In this document: positions 43,260 to 51,911 of the stretch, in pieces
Layout of the letters: every line of letters starts with the position of its first letter
Position numbering within the stretch: position 1 is the first letter of the stretch
Assembly (NCBI RefSeq): GCF_001510665.1
Contig: NZ_LMTI01000005.1
Span: forward strand, 504,379 to 568,378
Direction of reading: 5' to 3'
DNA length: 64,000 nt
DNA from: Bacillus sp. FJAT-27445
GTDB lineage: Bacteria; Bacillota; Bacilli; Bacillales; Cytobacillaceae
Made by a program: the position numbers and the translations under genes
Notes under the pieces: model-generated
Database searches by the model: none
What the model was told of the DNA's origin: nothing
What the model saw: only the letters and a program-made list of their open reading frames with translations

Positions 43260-44009
43260 TACGTTTCATCTCCCTCTCACCTAATGAATTCTTTAGAAAA
43301 AATGAATAGAGTAATAGACAAACCTCCTTTCTTTCTTCAAGGGTAAAGGAATCTGAATATTTAGACAATGGGTAAAAATATGCCCATTAATGTATTTTGG
43401 TAGGGTTTTCCCAATATGGAAAATGAATACAATGTTATTGTAATAGAAAGAAAATGAAGCAACAGATGAGGAGGTTATGAAGAAGCAGCAATTGCTTTTG
43501 GTTGGAGAAGGAAAACTGAAATCATTCTATTATACTGTATTTTTCCTGTGAAAATTTCGACAAAACCGTCTATCTGCCGAGTGAGCCGTTCTATCAGCCA
43601 TTTGGTGCGTTGTAACAGAGATTAACGTTGCTTTATCAGCCATCTAATCAATTTGGACTGTCGGCCCCGGCAACTTTCGTAATCCTCTCCATTCGACAAA
43701 ATCCGTTTCTAACAACTGAATTTTAAATTTTGGGAATCCGTAATTTTCCAACTCAAAAACGAATGATCGATGGATCACTCGGACTGTAAAATTGGTAGAT
43801 AAGGAAGCCAGTCTGGAGGTAAAGAATATTTTAGTGAATTGAAGAAACAAGCAATGAAATTTTTTTAAAAATAAAAAGTTTCTATTGAGGGAGGTTAATT
43901 AGAAAAAAATTTCCCAAAAATTTAAATGATTGAAAAGGTTTTCACGGTATGTTATTTTTATTACGTAAACGTTTTCGTTAGAAAGAAGTAGGAATGAAGA
44001 AGGTGGGAA
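43260..44009. other. Intergenic region between protease and malto-oligosaccharide regulator
   Basis: The minus-strand promoter region of the protease must lie at 43300-43450, but I see no clear element. A 24-codon frame at 43477-43551 has AGGAGG only two bases before its ATG, too close for a normal start. An operator is at 43961-43980. No other feature is recognisable. Confidence 0.5.
43961..43980 (+). promoter_or_regulatory. Operator upstream of the LacI regulator
   Basis: TTACGTAAACGTTTTCGTTA resembles the three operators in front of the ABC transporter and the cre consensus. It suggests autoregulation or CcpA control. Confidence 0.65.
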
Positions 44010-45023
44010 ATGGCAGGTATGGCTTCTACTATTAAAGATGTCGCGAAGAAAGCAAATGTTTCAATCGCAACGGTTTCTCGGATTTTGAATGGCCAGCCTG
44101 GTTATTCCGTGAAGACGAAACAAAAGGTCCTTCAAGTGATTGACGAACTGGGATATCAACCGAATGCTGTTGCCAGAGGCTTAATTAATAAGAAGACTCA
44201 TACCATTGGAGTGTTGTTTCCATCGTTGTGGGGATCCCTTGTGACTGAATGGTTAAGAGGGATCGAAAAGGCAGCGAGTGACGGAGGGTCGAGCGTCATT
44301 GTGTGCCACACGGAATCCAATGGGGAGAAGACGATGAAGTATCTCCAGCTTTTAGGTGAAAAGCGTGTAGACGGAATTATTTTCGCAAGTGAAGTCTTAC
44401 AGGAAGAGTACTATCAAGTGATTAAAAAAATGAAAGTACCACTTGTCCTTCTATCTACTAAGTCGGATTCATTGCCAGTTCCCTATGTGAAGGTAGATGA
44501 TTTCCAGGCAGCCTACTCGGCAACGGAGTATTTGATACAAAAAGGCCACAAAAGCATCGGGATGATTAGTGGCAACAGTGAAGATATCATAGCGGGTATA
44601 CCAAGGATTGATGGTTTTATTAAAGCCATGAAGGACAATGATATCCCTTTTAATGAGAATAGTATTGTCAAAACACGTGGCTTTGGATTTGACGAAGGGA
44701 AAACCGGTATGCGGGATTTGTTAAGTCAAAAACCTGATGTCACAGCCATTTTTGCTGCAAGCGATGAAATCGCGATAGGGGCTATTTCAACAGCCTATCT
44801 TCTTGGAAAGAAGGTACCGGAAGAGATATCGATTATCGGATACGATAATATCGACATTGCAAGCATGTCAGTTCCACCGCTGACAACGATTCATCAGCCA
44901 TTCATTGAAATGGGCGAGATTGCCGGGAAGATGCTGCTGGACATGATGGAAACTGACCAAGTTCCTGACAGCAAAATTATTAAACATACCATTATTGAAC
45001 GAAATAGTGTAAAGGAAATATAA
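44010..45023 (+). CDS. LacI-family regulator of the malto-oligosaccharide locus
   Basis: A 337-aa LacI/GalR protein: HTH STIKDVAKKANVSIATVSRI, hinge YQPNAVARGLINKKTHTIG, then an effector domain with FAASDEIAIGAI and IIGYDNIDIASMSVPPLTTI. The ATG 44010 has GAAGGTGGG upstream; ATG 44019 is an alternative. It faces the ABC transporter and glucosidase genes, with matching operators on both its sides. It probably represses them until maltose or isomaltose-type sugar is present. Confidence 0.85.
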   Translation: MAGMASTIKDVAKKANVSIATVSRILNGQPGYSVKTKQKVLQVIDELGYQPNAVARGLINKKTHTIGVLFPSLWGSLVTEWLRGIEKAASDGGSSVIVCHTESNGEKTMKYLQLLGEKRVDGIIFASEVLQEEYYQVIKKMKVPLVLLSTKSDSLPVPYVKVDDFQAAYSATEYLIQKGHKSIGMISGNSEDIIAGIPRIDGFIKAMKDNDIPFNENSIVKTRGFGFDEGKTGMRDLLSQKPDVTAIFAASDEIAIGAISTAYLLGKKVPEEISIIGYDNIDIASMSVPPLTTIHQPFIEMGEIAGKMLLDMMETDQVPDSKIIKHTIIERNSVKEI

Positions 45024-45044
45024 TCCCTTTCCTTTTCATATTGT

Positions 45045-45157
45045 TTTACGTAAACGTTTACTCTCAATTATGCGTATTTACATAAACGTTTACCTAGTAT
45101 TAGAGAATGTTTTTTTAAAAGAATCCGTTTTTTTACCTGTTTACGTAAACGTTTACT
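45045..45157 (+). promoter_or_regulatory. Three operators before the sugar ABC transporter
   Basis: TTTACGTAAACGTTTACTC (45045-45063 and 45140-45157, the second 18 bp long) and TTTACATAAACGTTTACC (45077-45094) share the core TAAACGTTTA. The upstream regulator gene has the same element before it. Confidence 0.75.
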
Positions 45158-45182
45158 CAATAAACTAAAAGGGGAAATTCAC

Positions 45183-46424
45183 ATGTTAAAGAAAAAAATC
45201 GCAATGGGTTTTATGGGTATTGCCCTTGGAGCAACACTATTGGCAGGCTGTTCTTCAGGTGACGGGGCAAGTGGGGATGGAAAGGTTACTCTTCAATTGT
45301 TCTCGAACAAAGGTGAGAACATTCAAACCTATAAAGGGCTCATTAAAGAATTCGAAGGGCAAAACCCTGATATTAAAATCAAGCTCGATGCTCCTCCAGA
45401 AGCTGAAACGGTACTCAAGACCCGTTTAACAAAAAATGATCTTCCTGACTTAATGGCCATCGGCGGGAACGCCACTTATGGAGAATTGGCGAGGGCAGGA
45501 GTTCTAAATGACTTCTCTGATTCCGAATTGGTCAAAACTGTCCAGCCTTCCTATGTCGATATGATAAGCAGATTGGTTGGCCCGGATAAAGAAGGAACAT
45601 TTGGATTGCCATATGCTACGAATTCAAATGCGGTCATCTATAACAGGGAGAAGTTCGATGCGCTTGGCCTCGAAGTTCCAAAAACGTGGGATGAATTTGT
45701 TGCAGCCTTGGAAAAAGTGAAGCAAGCTGGCGAAATTCCGATTTACTTTACTTTAAAAGATGCCTGGACTGGGATGATTGCTTGGAATTCACTAGGCGCT
45801 AATATTGCCGGCGAAGACTTTGCAGAGAAGAAAAATAAAGGCGAAGCGAGTTTCGCAGAAAGCTATGATGAAGCTGCGGACAAGATGCTGACACTCACAA
45901 GCTATGGCCACAAAGATAACATGGGAGTTGGGTACGGCGACGGCAACAATGCGTTTGCAAGCGGAAAAGGGGTTTTCTACCTGCAAGGGAACTGGGCTAT
46001 CCCTGAAATCAAAAAAGCAAACCCTGATATTCAGCTTGGCGTATTCCCGATGCCTGTCACAAACGACCCGGCACAAAACAAACTTGTATCGGGCGTTGAC
46101 GTTGTCCTGACGATGAATAAAGACACCAAACACAAAGAAGAAGCGACTAAATTCCTTGAATTCATGATGAATAAAGATACGGCGAAAAAGTACACAGACG
46201 AACAGAAAGCATTCTCTGCTATTCAGGAAGTTTTCCAGGAAGACCCGGTATTTGAAGGGATCAAAGCAAACTTTGAAACGGGCGCGCTTACTAGCTTCCC
46301 TGACCACTATTACCCTGCAGGAATGGGAGCGGACGGCTACCTGCAAGAATTTGTTGCTAAAAAGGACAAGGCAAAGTTCTTGAAAAAATTAGATGCTGAA
46401 TGGGAAAAGGTTCAAAATCGTTAA
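45183..46424 (+). CDS. Sugar ABC transporter substrate-binding lipoprotein
   Basis: A 413-aa extracellular binding protein. The lipobox LLAGC gives the lipidated C23. The mature part shows SBP family 1 blocks: LQLFSNKGENIQTYKGLIKE, GLPYATNSNAVIYNREKF and YLQGNWAIPEI. It captures malto- or isomalto-oligosaccharides, judging by the two permeases and glucosidases that follow. The ATG has GGGGA upstream. A hairpin-like GC-rich stretch follows at 46430-46470 before the permease. Confidence 0.9.
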   Translation: MLKKKIAMGFMGIALGATLLAGCSSGDGASGDGKVTLQLFSNKGENIQTYKGLIKEFEGQNPDIKIKLDAPPEAETVLKTRLTKNDLPDLMAIGGNATYGELARAGVLNDFSDSELVKTVQPSYVDMISRLVGPDKEGTFGLPYATNSNAVIYNREKFDALGLEVPKTWDEFVAALEKVKQAGEIPIYFTLKDAWTGMIAWNSLGANIAGEDFAEKKNKGEASFAESYDEAADKMLTLTSYGHKDNMGVGYGDGNNAFASGKGVFYLQGNWAIPEIKKANPDIQLGVFPMPVTNDPAQNKLVSGVDVVLTMNKDTKHKEEATKFLEFMMNKDTAKKYTDEQKAFSAIQEVFQEDPVFEGIKANFETGALTSFPDHYYPAGMGADGYLQEFVAKKDKAKFLKKLDAEWEKVQNR

Positions 46425-46490
46425 TAGGAAAGACAGGGCGTCGGCTGTTAAAGGCGCCCTGTCCCTTCTATAATAGGGGGTATTACCTTA

Positions 46491-47354
46491 ATGAAGAAAA
46501 GTAACTTTTACTTGTTGGTTGCTGTCCCGGCATTTGTCCTGTTCTTTATCTTTCATACTTATCCTGCTTTACAGGGAATATTTTATAGTTTTACAGATTG
46601 GAAGGGCTACGGGGACTGGAATTTTGTTGGACTGAAAAATTATTTAAATGTTTTTAAGGATGACCGGGCAGGGAATGCCTATCTGTTCACGTTTCAATTT
46701 GCAATTGTTACGACCATTCTTGTAAATATTATTAGCCTATTGGTGGCGATGGGCTTGAACTCGAAGATTAAGTTCCAAAAAACATTAAGGGCTGTTTATT
46801 TTCTGCCTTATATTTTAAGCATTCTGATTGTAGGGTTTATCTTCAACTTTATTTTTGCCCATATGCTTCCACAAGTTGGCGAGGCCTTAGGCTGGGATTG
46901 GCTTGCGAAGAATATCTTGGGGGACTCGGACCTTGCCTGGCTGGGAATCGTTCTGGTTGCCGTCTGGCAGTCTGTAGCGTTTAGTACCATTCTTTACTTG
47001 GCGGGGCTTGTGACGATTTCAGAGGATTTGTACGAAGCTGCCAGCATTGACGGGGCTGGAGCCTGGAGAAAGTTCTGGAGTATCACGTTCCCGATGATTG
47101 CTCCATTTTTCACCATTAATATGGTTTTAGCAATGAAAGGTTTTCTTCAGGTTTTTGACCAAATCGTTGCGTTAACTGGAGGAGGCCCGGGAAGATCGAC
47201 AGAATCGATTGCGCTTCTCATTTATCGAGGAGGATTTGAAGGCGGGGAGTTCGCTTATCAATCAGCGAACGCTGTATTGTACTTTATCGTCATTGTTGCC
47301 ATATCGGTCTTCCAACTAAAAATATTGAACAAAAGGGAGGCTGGGTACGAATGA
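46491..47354 (+). CDS. Sugar ABC transporter permease (MalF type)
   Basis: A 287-aa permease with six helices. The EAA loop reads EAASIDGAGAWRKFWSITFP, the site that contacts the ATPase. It resembles MalF/UgpA. The stop overlaps the next ATG. The locus lacks an ATPase gene; in Bacillus such importers share the MsmX ATPase encoded elsewhere. Confidence 0.92.
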   Translation: MKKSNFYLLVAVPAFVLFFIFHTYPALQGIFYSFTDWKGYGDWNFVGLKNYLNVFKDDRAGNAYLFTFQFAIVTTILVNIISLLVAMGLNSKIKFQKTLRAVYFLPYILSILIVGFIFNFIFAHMLPQVGEALGWDWLAKNILGDSDLAWLGIVLVAVWQSVAFSTILYLAGLVTISEDLYEAASIDGAGAWRKFWSITFPMIAPFFTINMVLAMKGFLQVFDQIVALTGGGPGRSTESIALLIYRGGFEGGEFAYQSANAVLYFIVIVAISVFQLKILNKREAGYE

Positions 47355-48172
47355 TGCAAAAAAGGACAAACTGGACCGTCACCATTTTATTAATCTTAGG
47401 CTCATTAGTGATCCTTTTTCCATTGTATCTAACGGTGACCATTGCGCTTAAAACGCCGCCTGAAATGGCAGGAAACCTGTTGGCGCTCCCAAAATCATTG
47501 TCATTTGATAATTTTACTCGGGCTATTGAGATGACGAATTTTTTCAATGCTTTAAAAAATAGTGTGATTGTATCTGTGGTTGTCACTTTTTTCACTGTAC
47601 TGACAAACTCTCTGGTTGCTTATGTAGTTGCAAGGAACATGCACAAAAAACTCTATAAATCTTTGTTCTATTATTTTCTGAGCGCGATGTTTATACCTTT
47701 CCCGATTATTATGCTCCCGCTTGTTAAACAAACAAGTGCCTGGGGGATGGATAATTTGGGAGGTTTGATCATTTTATACATTGTTTTTAATCTATCCTTC
47801 AATGTTTTTATTTACATTGGTTTTATTCGCTCCATTCCACTTGAACTGGAAGAGGCCGCGATTATGGATGGAGCAAGTTCATGGAAAGTTTTTTGGAAGG
47901 TTATTTTCCCTTTGCTTGCACCGATGAATGCAACCGTGGCAATTCTTACTACACTTGGAGCGTGGAATGATTTCATGCTGCCGCTAGTGCTTCTCAGTGA
48001 CCGGGAAATGGCAACACTTCCATTGGTGCAGTACGTCTTCCAATCCCAGTTCAGTACTGACTATAATCTGGCGTTCGCATCCTATTTAATGGCGCTCGCC
48101 CCAATGATTATTGTCTATATTTTTGCACAGAAGTGGGTTATTAGCGGAGTCATGAAAGGTTCTATAAAATAG
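47351..48172 (+). CDS. Sugar ABC transporter permease (MalG type)
   Basis: A 273-aa permease with six helices and the EAA loop EEAAIMDGASSWKVFWKVIF. It partners the MalF-type protein. The start has two successive ATGs (47351, 47354) overlapping the previous stop, with GGGAGG at 47335-47340. Confidence 0.92.
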   Translation: MMQKRTNWTVTILLILGSLVILFPLYLTVTIALKTPPEMAGNLLALPKSLSFDNFTRAIEMTNFFNALKNSVIVSVVVTFFTVLTNSLVAYVVARNMHKKLYKSLFYYFLSAMFIPFPIIMLPLVKQTSAWGMDNLGGLIILYIVFNLSFNVFIYIGFIRSIPLELEEAAIMDGASSWKVFWKVIFPLLAPMNATVAILTTLGAWNDFMLPLVLLSDREMATLPLVQYVFQSQFSTDYNLAFASYLMALAPMIIVYIFAQKWVISGVMKGSIK

Positions 48173-48210
48173 TAGTACAAGGAAAACTGATAGGAACGGA
48201 GTGGATCATT

Positions 48211-49896
48211 TTGCAAAAGAATTGGTGGAAAGAAAGTGTCATCTATCAAATTTATCCTAGGAGTTTCAATGATTCGAATGGGGATGGAGTAGGTGATTTG
48301 AACGGAATTACTGAGAAATTGCCGTACTTAAGCAAATTGGGTATTGATGTTATCTGGCTTTCTCCTGTATACAAGTCCCCAAATGACGACAACGGATATG
48401 ATATTTCAGACTACCGGGGTATCATGGATGACTTTGGCACAATGGCCGACTTTGATCGAATGCTTGAAGAAGCCCATAAGCATGGAATAAAAATCATGAT
48501 GGACCTTGTTGTGAACCACTCGAGCGATGAACACGAATGGTTTAAGCAATCCAAATCGTCCAAGGATAACCCTTACCGGGATTATTATATTTGGAAAAAA
48601 GGAAAAGATGGGCAGCCGCCAACCAACTGGGGAGCTGCATTCGGCGGAAGTGTCTGGGAATATGACGAACAGACTGATGAGTACTATTTGCATCTTTTTA
48701 GCAAAAAGCAGCCAGACCTGAATTGGGAAAATCCTGTCCTAAGGCAGGAAGTGTATGAAATGATGCGCTTTTGGCTCGATAAGGGTGTCGATGGTTTCCG
48801 GATGGATGTTATTAACTTCATCTCCAAGGATACCGATTACCCGGAGGGCGAAGTTGAAAATGGATTGCCATATGGGAAGGGCAGCAAGTATTACATGAAC
48901 GGCCCAAGGATACATGAATTCCTCCAGGAAATGAACCACGAAGCTTTAAGAGGCTATGACACGATCACGGTAGGCGAAATGCCTGGGGTATCCGTTGAGC
49001 AAGGAAAGCTTTATACAGGCGAATCAAGAAAAGAACTGAATATGGTTTTCCATTTCGAGCATGTTGGGCTTGGAGATGGAAAGTATGGCAAATGGGATCC
49101 AAAGGAATGGAAACTGACCGACTTGAAAAAGATTTTTACAAAATGGCAAAAAGGCCTTGAGAACGACGGCTGGAATAGCCTGTACTGGAGCAACCACGAT
49201 CAGCCGCGCGCCATTTCCCGATGGGGCAACGATTCGGATGAATATCGGGTGATTTCCGGGAAAATGCTCGCCACCTGCCTTCATATGATGCAAGGTTCAC
49301 CTTATATTTACCAGGGTGAAGAAATTGGGATGACAAACGTAAAATTCAATTCAATTGAAGAGTATCGGGATATAGAGACATTGAACGCATATCGCGATTT
49401 GACCCCAACATTCCTGTCACATGAGGAAATATTCAAGGGAATCCATGAAAGAGGTCGGGATAATGCACGGACCCCGATCCAATGGGACGGAACCCCGAAT
49501 GCAGGCTTTACGGAAGGAACGCCTTGGATCAATGTGAATCCAAATTATGAAGTCATTAATGTGGAAGCGGCTCTTAAAGACAAGGACTCTATTTTCTATT
49601 ATTATCAAAAAATGATTCAGCTTAGGAAACAAAATGAAATCATTGTCTATGGAACGTACGATATCATTCTCGAAGAAGATGAACAGATTTATGCCTTCAC
49701 AAGAACGCTCGAAAATGAACAGCTTTTGGTGGTTTGCAACTTCAGTAAGGAAACACCCGACTTTGTCCTGCCTAAGGGCAGTTCGTACTCTGTTAAAGAG
49801 CTGCTGATCTCAAACTATGAAGTGGATACAAATGAGCCAATTGAACAATTTCAGCTCAAGCCTTATGAGGCAAGGGTCTACCGATTAACGAAGTAA
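48211..49896 (+). CDS. GH13 oligo-1,6-glucosidase type alpha-glucosidase
   Basis: A 561-aa intracellular GH13_31 enzyme. Catalytic residues are D199 in GFRMDVINFIS, E256 in VGEMPG and D330 in SNHDQPR. Val following D199 (GFRMDV) is the residue associated with alpha-1,6 preference in isomaltases and oligo-1,6-glucosidases. The TTG start has CGGAG upstream. It follows the permeases by 38 bp and would hydrolyse imported isomalto-oligosaccharides. Confidence 0.88.
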   Translation: MQKNWWKESVIYQIYPRSFNDSNGDGVGDLNGITEKLPYLSKLGIDVIWLSPVYKSPNDDNGYDISDYRGIMDDFGTMADFDRMLEEAHKHGIKIMMDLVVNHSSDEHEWFKQSKSSKDNPYRDYYIWKKGKDGQPPTNWGAAFGGSVWEYDEQTDEYYLHLFSKKQPDLNWENPVLRQEVYEMMRFWLDKGVDGFRMDVINFISKDTDYPEGEVENGLPYGKGSKYYMNGPRIHEFLQEMNHEALRGYDTITVGEMPGVSVEQGKLYTGESRKELNMVFHFEHVGLGDGKYGKWDPKEWKLTDLKKIFTKWQKGLENDGWNSLYWSNHDQPRAISRWGNDSDEYRVISGKMLATCLHMMQGSPYIYQGEEIGMTNVKFNSIEEYRDIETLNAYRDLTPTFLSHEEIFKGIHERGRDNARTPIQWDGTPNAGFTEGTPWINVNPNYEVINVEAALKDKDSIFYYYQKMIQLRKQNEIIVYGTYDIILEEDEQIYAFTRTLENEQLLVVCNFSKETPDFVLPKGSSYSVKELLISNYEVDTNEPIEQFQLKPYEARVYRLTK

Positions 49897-49948
49897 GATA
49901 ATCGAAGGAGGCAGCGGTGCCTCCTTTCTTTATATGGGAGGGAAAGAA

Positions 49949-51592
49949 ATGAAGAAAACCTGGTGGAAGGAAAGCGTCGTTTATCAAGTCTACTGGCGAA
50001 GCTTCCTCGATACGGACGGCGACGGGTATGGGGACTTGCGAGGTGTCATCGATAAGCTCGATTATATTCAAACCCTCGGAGCGGATGTGATCTGGCTGAA
50101 TCCGTTTTATGTGTCACCTGACAAGGATAACGGCTATGATATTGCGGATTACTACTCCATCATGCCAAAGGCGGGTACAATGGAGGATTTCGAAGAATTG
50201 CTTGCCGAGGCCAAAAAGAGGGAACTCAAACTAATCATGGACCTGGTTGTCAATCACACTTCCAATGAGCATCCATGGTTTATCGAGTCAAAATCCAGTA
50301 AGGATAACCCTAAAAGGGATTGGTATATTTGGAAGGATAGCAAGGATGGCAATCCTCCGAATAATTGGCGTTCCTACTTTTGGCCTTCAACGTGGGAATA
50401 CGATCAAGTTACCGGGCAATATTACTTTCATTCCTTTGCGGTAGAACAGCCAGATTTGAATTGGGAAAATAGGGAGCTCCGCGAAGCGATTTATAACATG
50501 ATGCACTTTTGGCTAAAGAAAGGGATTGATGGTTTCCGGCTTGATGCCATCGCCCTCCTTGCAAAACCTGCTGGATTCCCGGATACGGAAGTACCAGAAC
50601 AAATTAGCTATTTGGCAAACAATCCTGGTGTCCATGATTATTTACAGGAAATGAACAGGGAGGTTTTCAGCCATTATGACGCCTTGATGGTCGGCGAAGT
50701 GGCATTCGTTTCGCCTGAAGAAGGGTTGAACTATGTGGATGAAAGCCGGGGGGAATTAAATACCTTATTCCATTTTGAAGTTTGTGACGAAATGCCTGAG
50801 TGGGATTTGAAGCGGTTTAAAGATATTCAAAAACGTTGGTATCAAGGGTTGTGGGGGAAGGGCTGGAATTCACAATTCCTTAACAACCATGATCATACCC
50901 GATTGGTGACAAGATACGGCAATGATGGGGAATACCGAATGGAATCGGCAAAGCTGTTTGCTGCCATGCTTCATACGCTTCCTGGCATGCCCTATATTTA
51001 TCAGGGTGAGGAAATTGGCATGACCGGGGTCCGCTTTGATACGATTGACGAATACCAGGATATCGCCATGAAGAACCGGTATTTGGAATTGACTCGTAAC
51101 GGAGAGGATCCTGAAGAAGTATTAAAGCTTCTTCAACCGCTAAGCAGGGATAACAGCCGTACCCCAATGCAATGGGATTCGAGCATAGATGCCGGATTTA
51201 CAAGCGGAAGCCCGTGGATTAAGGTGAATCCGAATTACAGGGAAATCAACGTTGAAAATGCCCTGGAAGATGAAGATTCAATTTTTTACTTTTATCAAAA
51301 GCTAATAAAATTGAGAAAAAGCAACCCTGTTTTTGTATATGGAGACTACAAGCCGCTTTTGGAAGAACGGGAAGAAGTGTATGCGTATGAACGGAAGCAC
51401 GAACAGGATAGATTGCTGTATATTGGGAATTTTTCTGAATCGGTCCAGGAAGTAAATCTGGAAGGGGATTTCACTCTAATTGGTGCGGAATTGCTATTAA
51501 CCAATTACAAGGGGAACGAAAAAGAGGGTAGCATCGTCCGTTTAAAGCCATATGAAGTGAGAGTGTACTTAAAGCAAGATTCTGCTGGTTGA
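49949..51592 (+). CDS. GH13 alpha-glucosidase (maltase type)
   Basis: A 547-aa GH13_31 enzyme. Catalytic residues are D199 in GFRLDAIALL, E250 in MVGEVAFV and D315 in NNHDHTR. Ala following D199 is typical of alpha-1,4-specific maltases, unlike the Val of its neighbour. I start at ATG 49949 with GGGAGG at 49936-49941. It shares about half its residues with the preceding glucosidase; the pair would cover both linkages of malto/isomalto-oligosaccharides. Confidence 0.88.
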   Translation: MKKTWWKESVVYQVYWRSFLDTDGDGYGDLRGVIDKLDYIQTLGADVIWLNPFYVSPDKDNGYDIADYYSIMPKAGTMEDFEELLAEAKKRELKLIMDLVVNHTSNEHPWFIESKSSKDNPKRDWYIWKDSKDGNPPNNWRSYFWPSTWEYDQVTGQYYFHSFAVEQPDLNWENRELREAIYNMMHFWLKKGIDGFRLDAIALLAKPAGFPDTEVPEQISYLANNPGVHDYLQEMNREVFSHYDALMVGEVAFVSPEEGLNYVDESRGELNTLFHFEVCDEMPEWDLKRFKDIQKRWYQGLWGKGWNSQFLNNHDHTRLVTRYGNDGEYRMESAKLFAAMLHTLPGMPYIYQGEEIGMTGVRFDTIDEYQDIAMKNRYLELTRNGEDPEEVLKLLQPLSRDNSRTPMQWDSSIDAGFTSGSPWIKVNPNYREINVENALEDEDSIFYFYQKLIKLRKSNPVFVYGDYKPLLEEREEVYAYERKHEQDRLLYIGNFSESVQEVNLEGDFTLIGAELLLTNYKGNEKEGSIVRLKPYEVRVYLKQDSAG

Positions 51593-51681
51593 AAAGCAAA
51601 ACAATGCTGATAGTGCCAATCTGTTTAGGTAGAGACTTTTACTCCTAATCGCCGAATGTTGGCGGAACAAAATATAGAAAT

Positions 51682-51728
51682 AAAAAAAGAGTAGTATTAA
51701 CGCCAAAAACGTTAAATACTACTCTTTT
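51682..51728 (+). terminator. Terminator of the malto-oligosaccharide operon
   Basis: GAGTAGTATTAACG pairs with CGTTAAATACTACTC with one bulged base, flanked by A and T tracts. Confidence 0.85.
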
Positions 51729-51804
51729 GCATATTATAGATAAGGATTGAAATTAAATAAAACACATTGAACAAAATGTGCTCTTGTGGTAAAGTTATAA
51801 AGAT

Positions 51805-51860
51805 ATACATTGTATTTATTTAATTTAAACATATTATTCCTATTATAATTATACAATGTA
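51805..51860 (+). promoter_or_regulatory. Inverted repeats around the helD promoter
   Basis: ATACATTGTAT (51805-51815) is itself a palindrome, and its 10-bp mirror ATACAATGTA recurs at 51851-51860. TATAAT at 51844-51849 lies between them. A repressor with TACA-N-TGTA specificity could bind both sites. The regulator is not identified. Confidence 0.5.
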
Positions 51861-51911
51861 ATCGATGCGATAGTCAACCCTTATCTAAAACTTTTTTTAA
51901 GGAGTGTTTTC

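Larger units (their letters stand above)
51593..51911. other. Intergenic region before helD
   Basis: It contains the locus terminator (51682-51728) and an AT-rich promoter region with two palindromes (51805-51860). Nothing else is seen. Confidence 0.6.

Noticed and set aside
43477..43551. 24-codon frame behind AGGAGG
   Set aside because: The box is only two bases from the ATG, too close for efficient initiation, and the peptide is unremarkable.
43644..43850. 68-codon minus-strand frame in the protease-regulator gap
   Set aside because: No ribosome binding site and no similarity I recognise; the gap looks non-coding.
45792..46346. 184-codon minus-strand frame opposite the sugar-binding protein
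   Set aside because: Opposite a clear lipoprotein gene; low-complexity Phe/Val-rich translation and no ribosome binding site.
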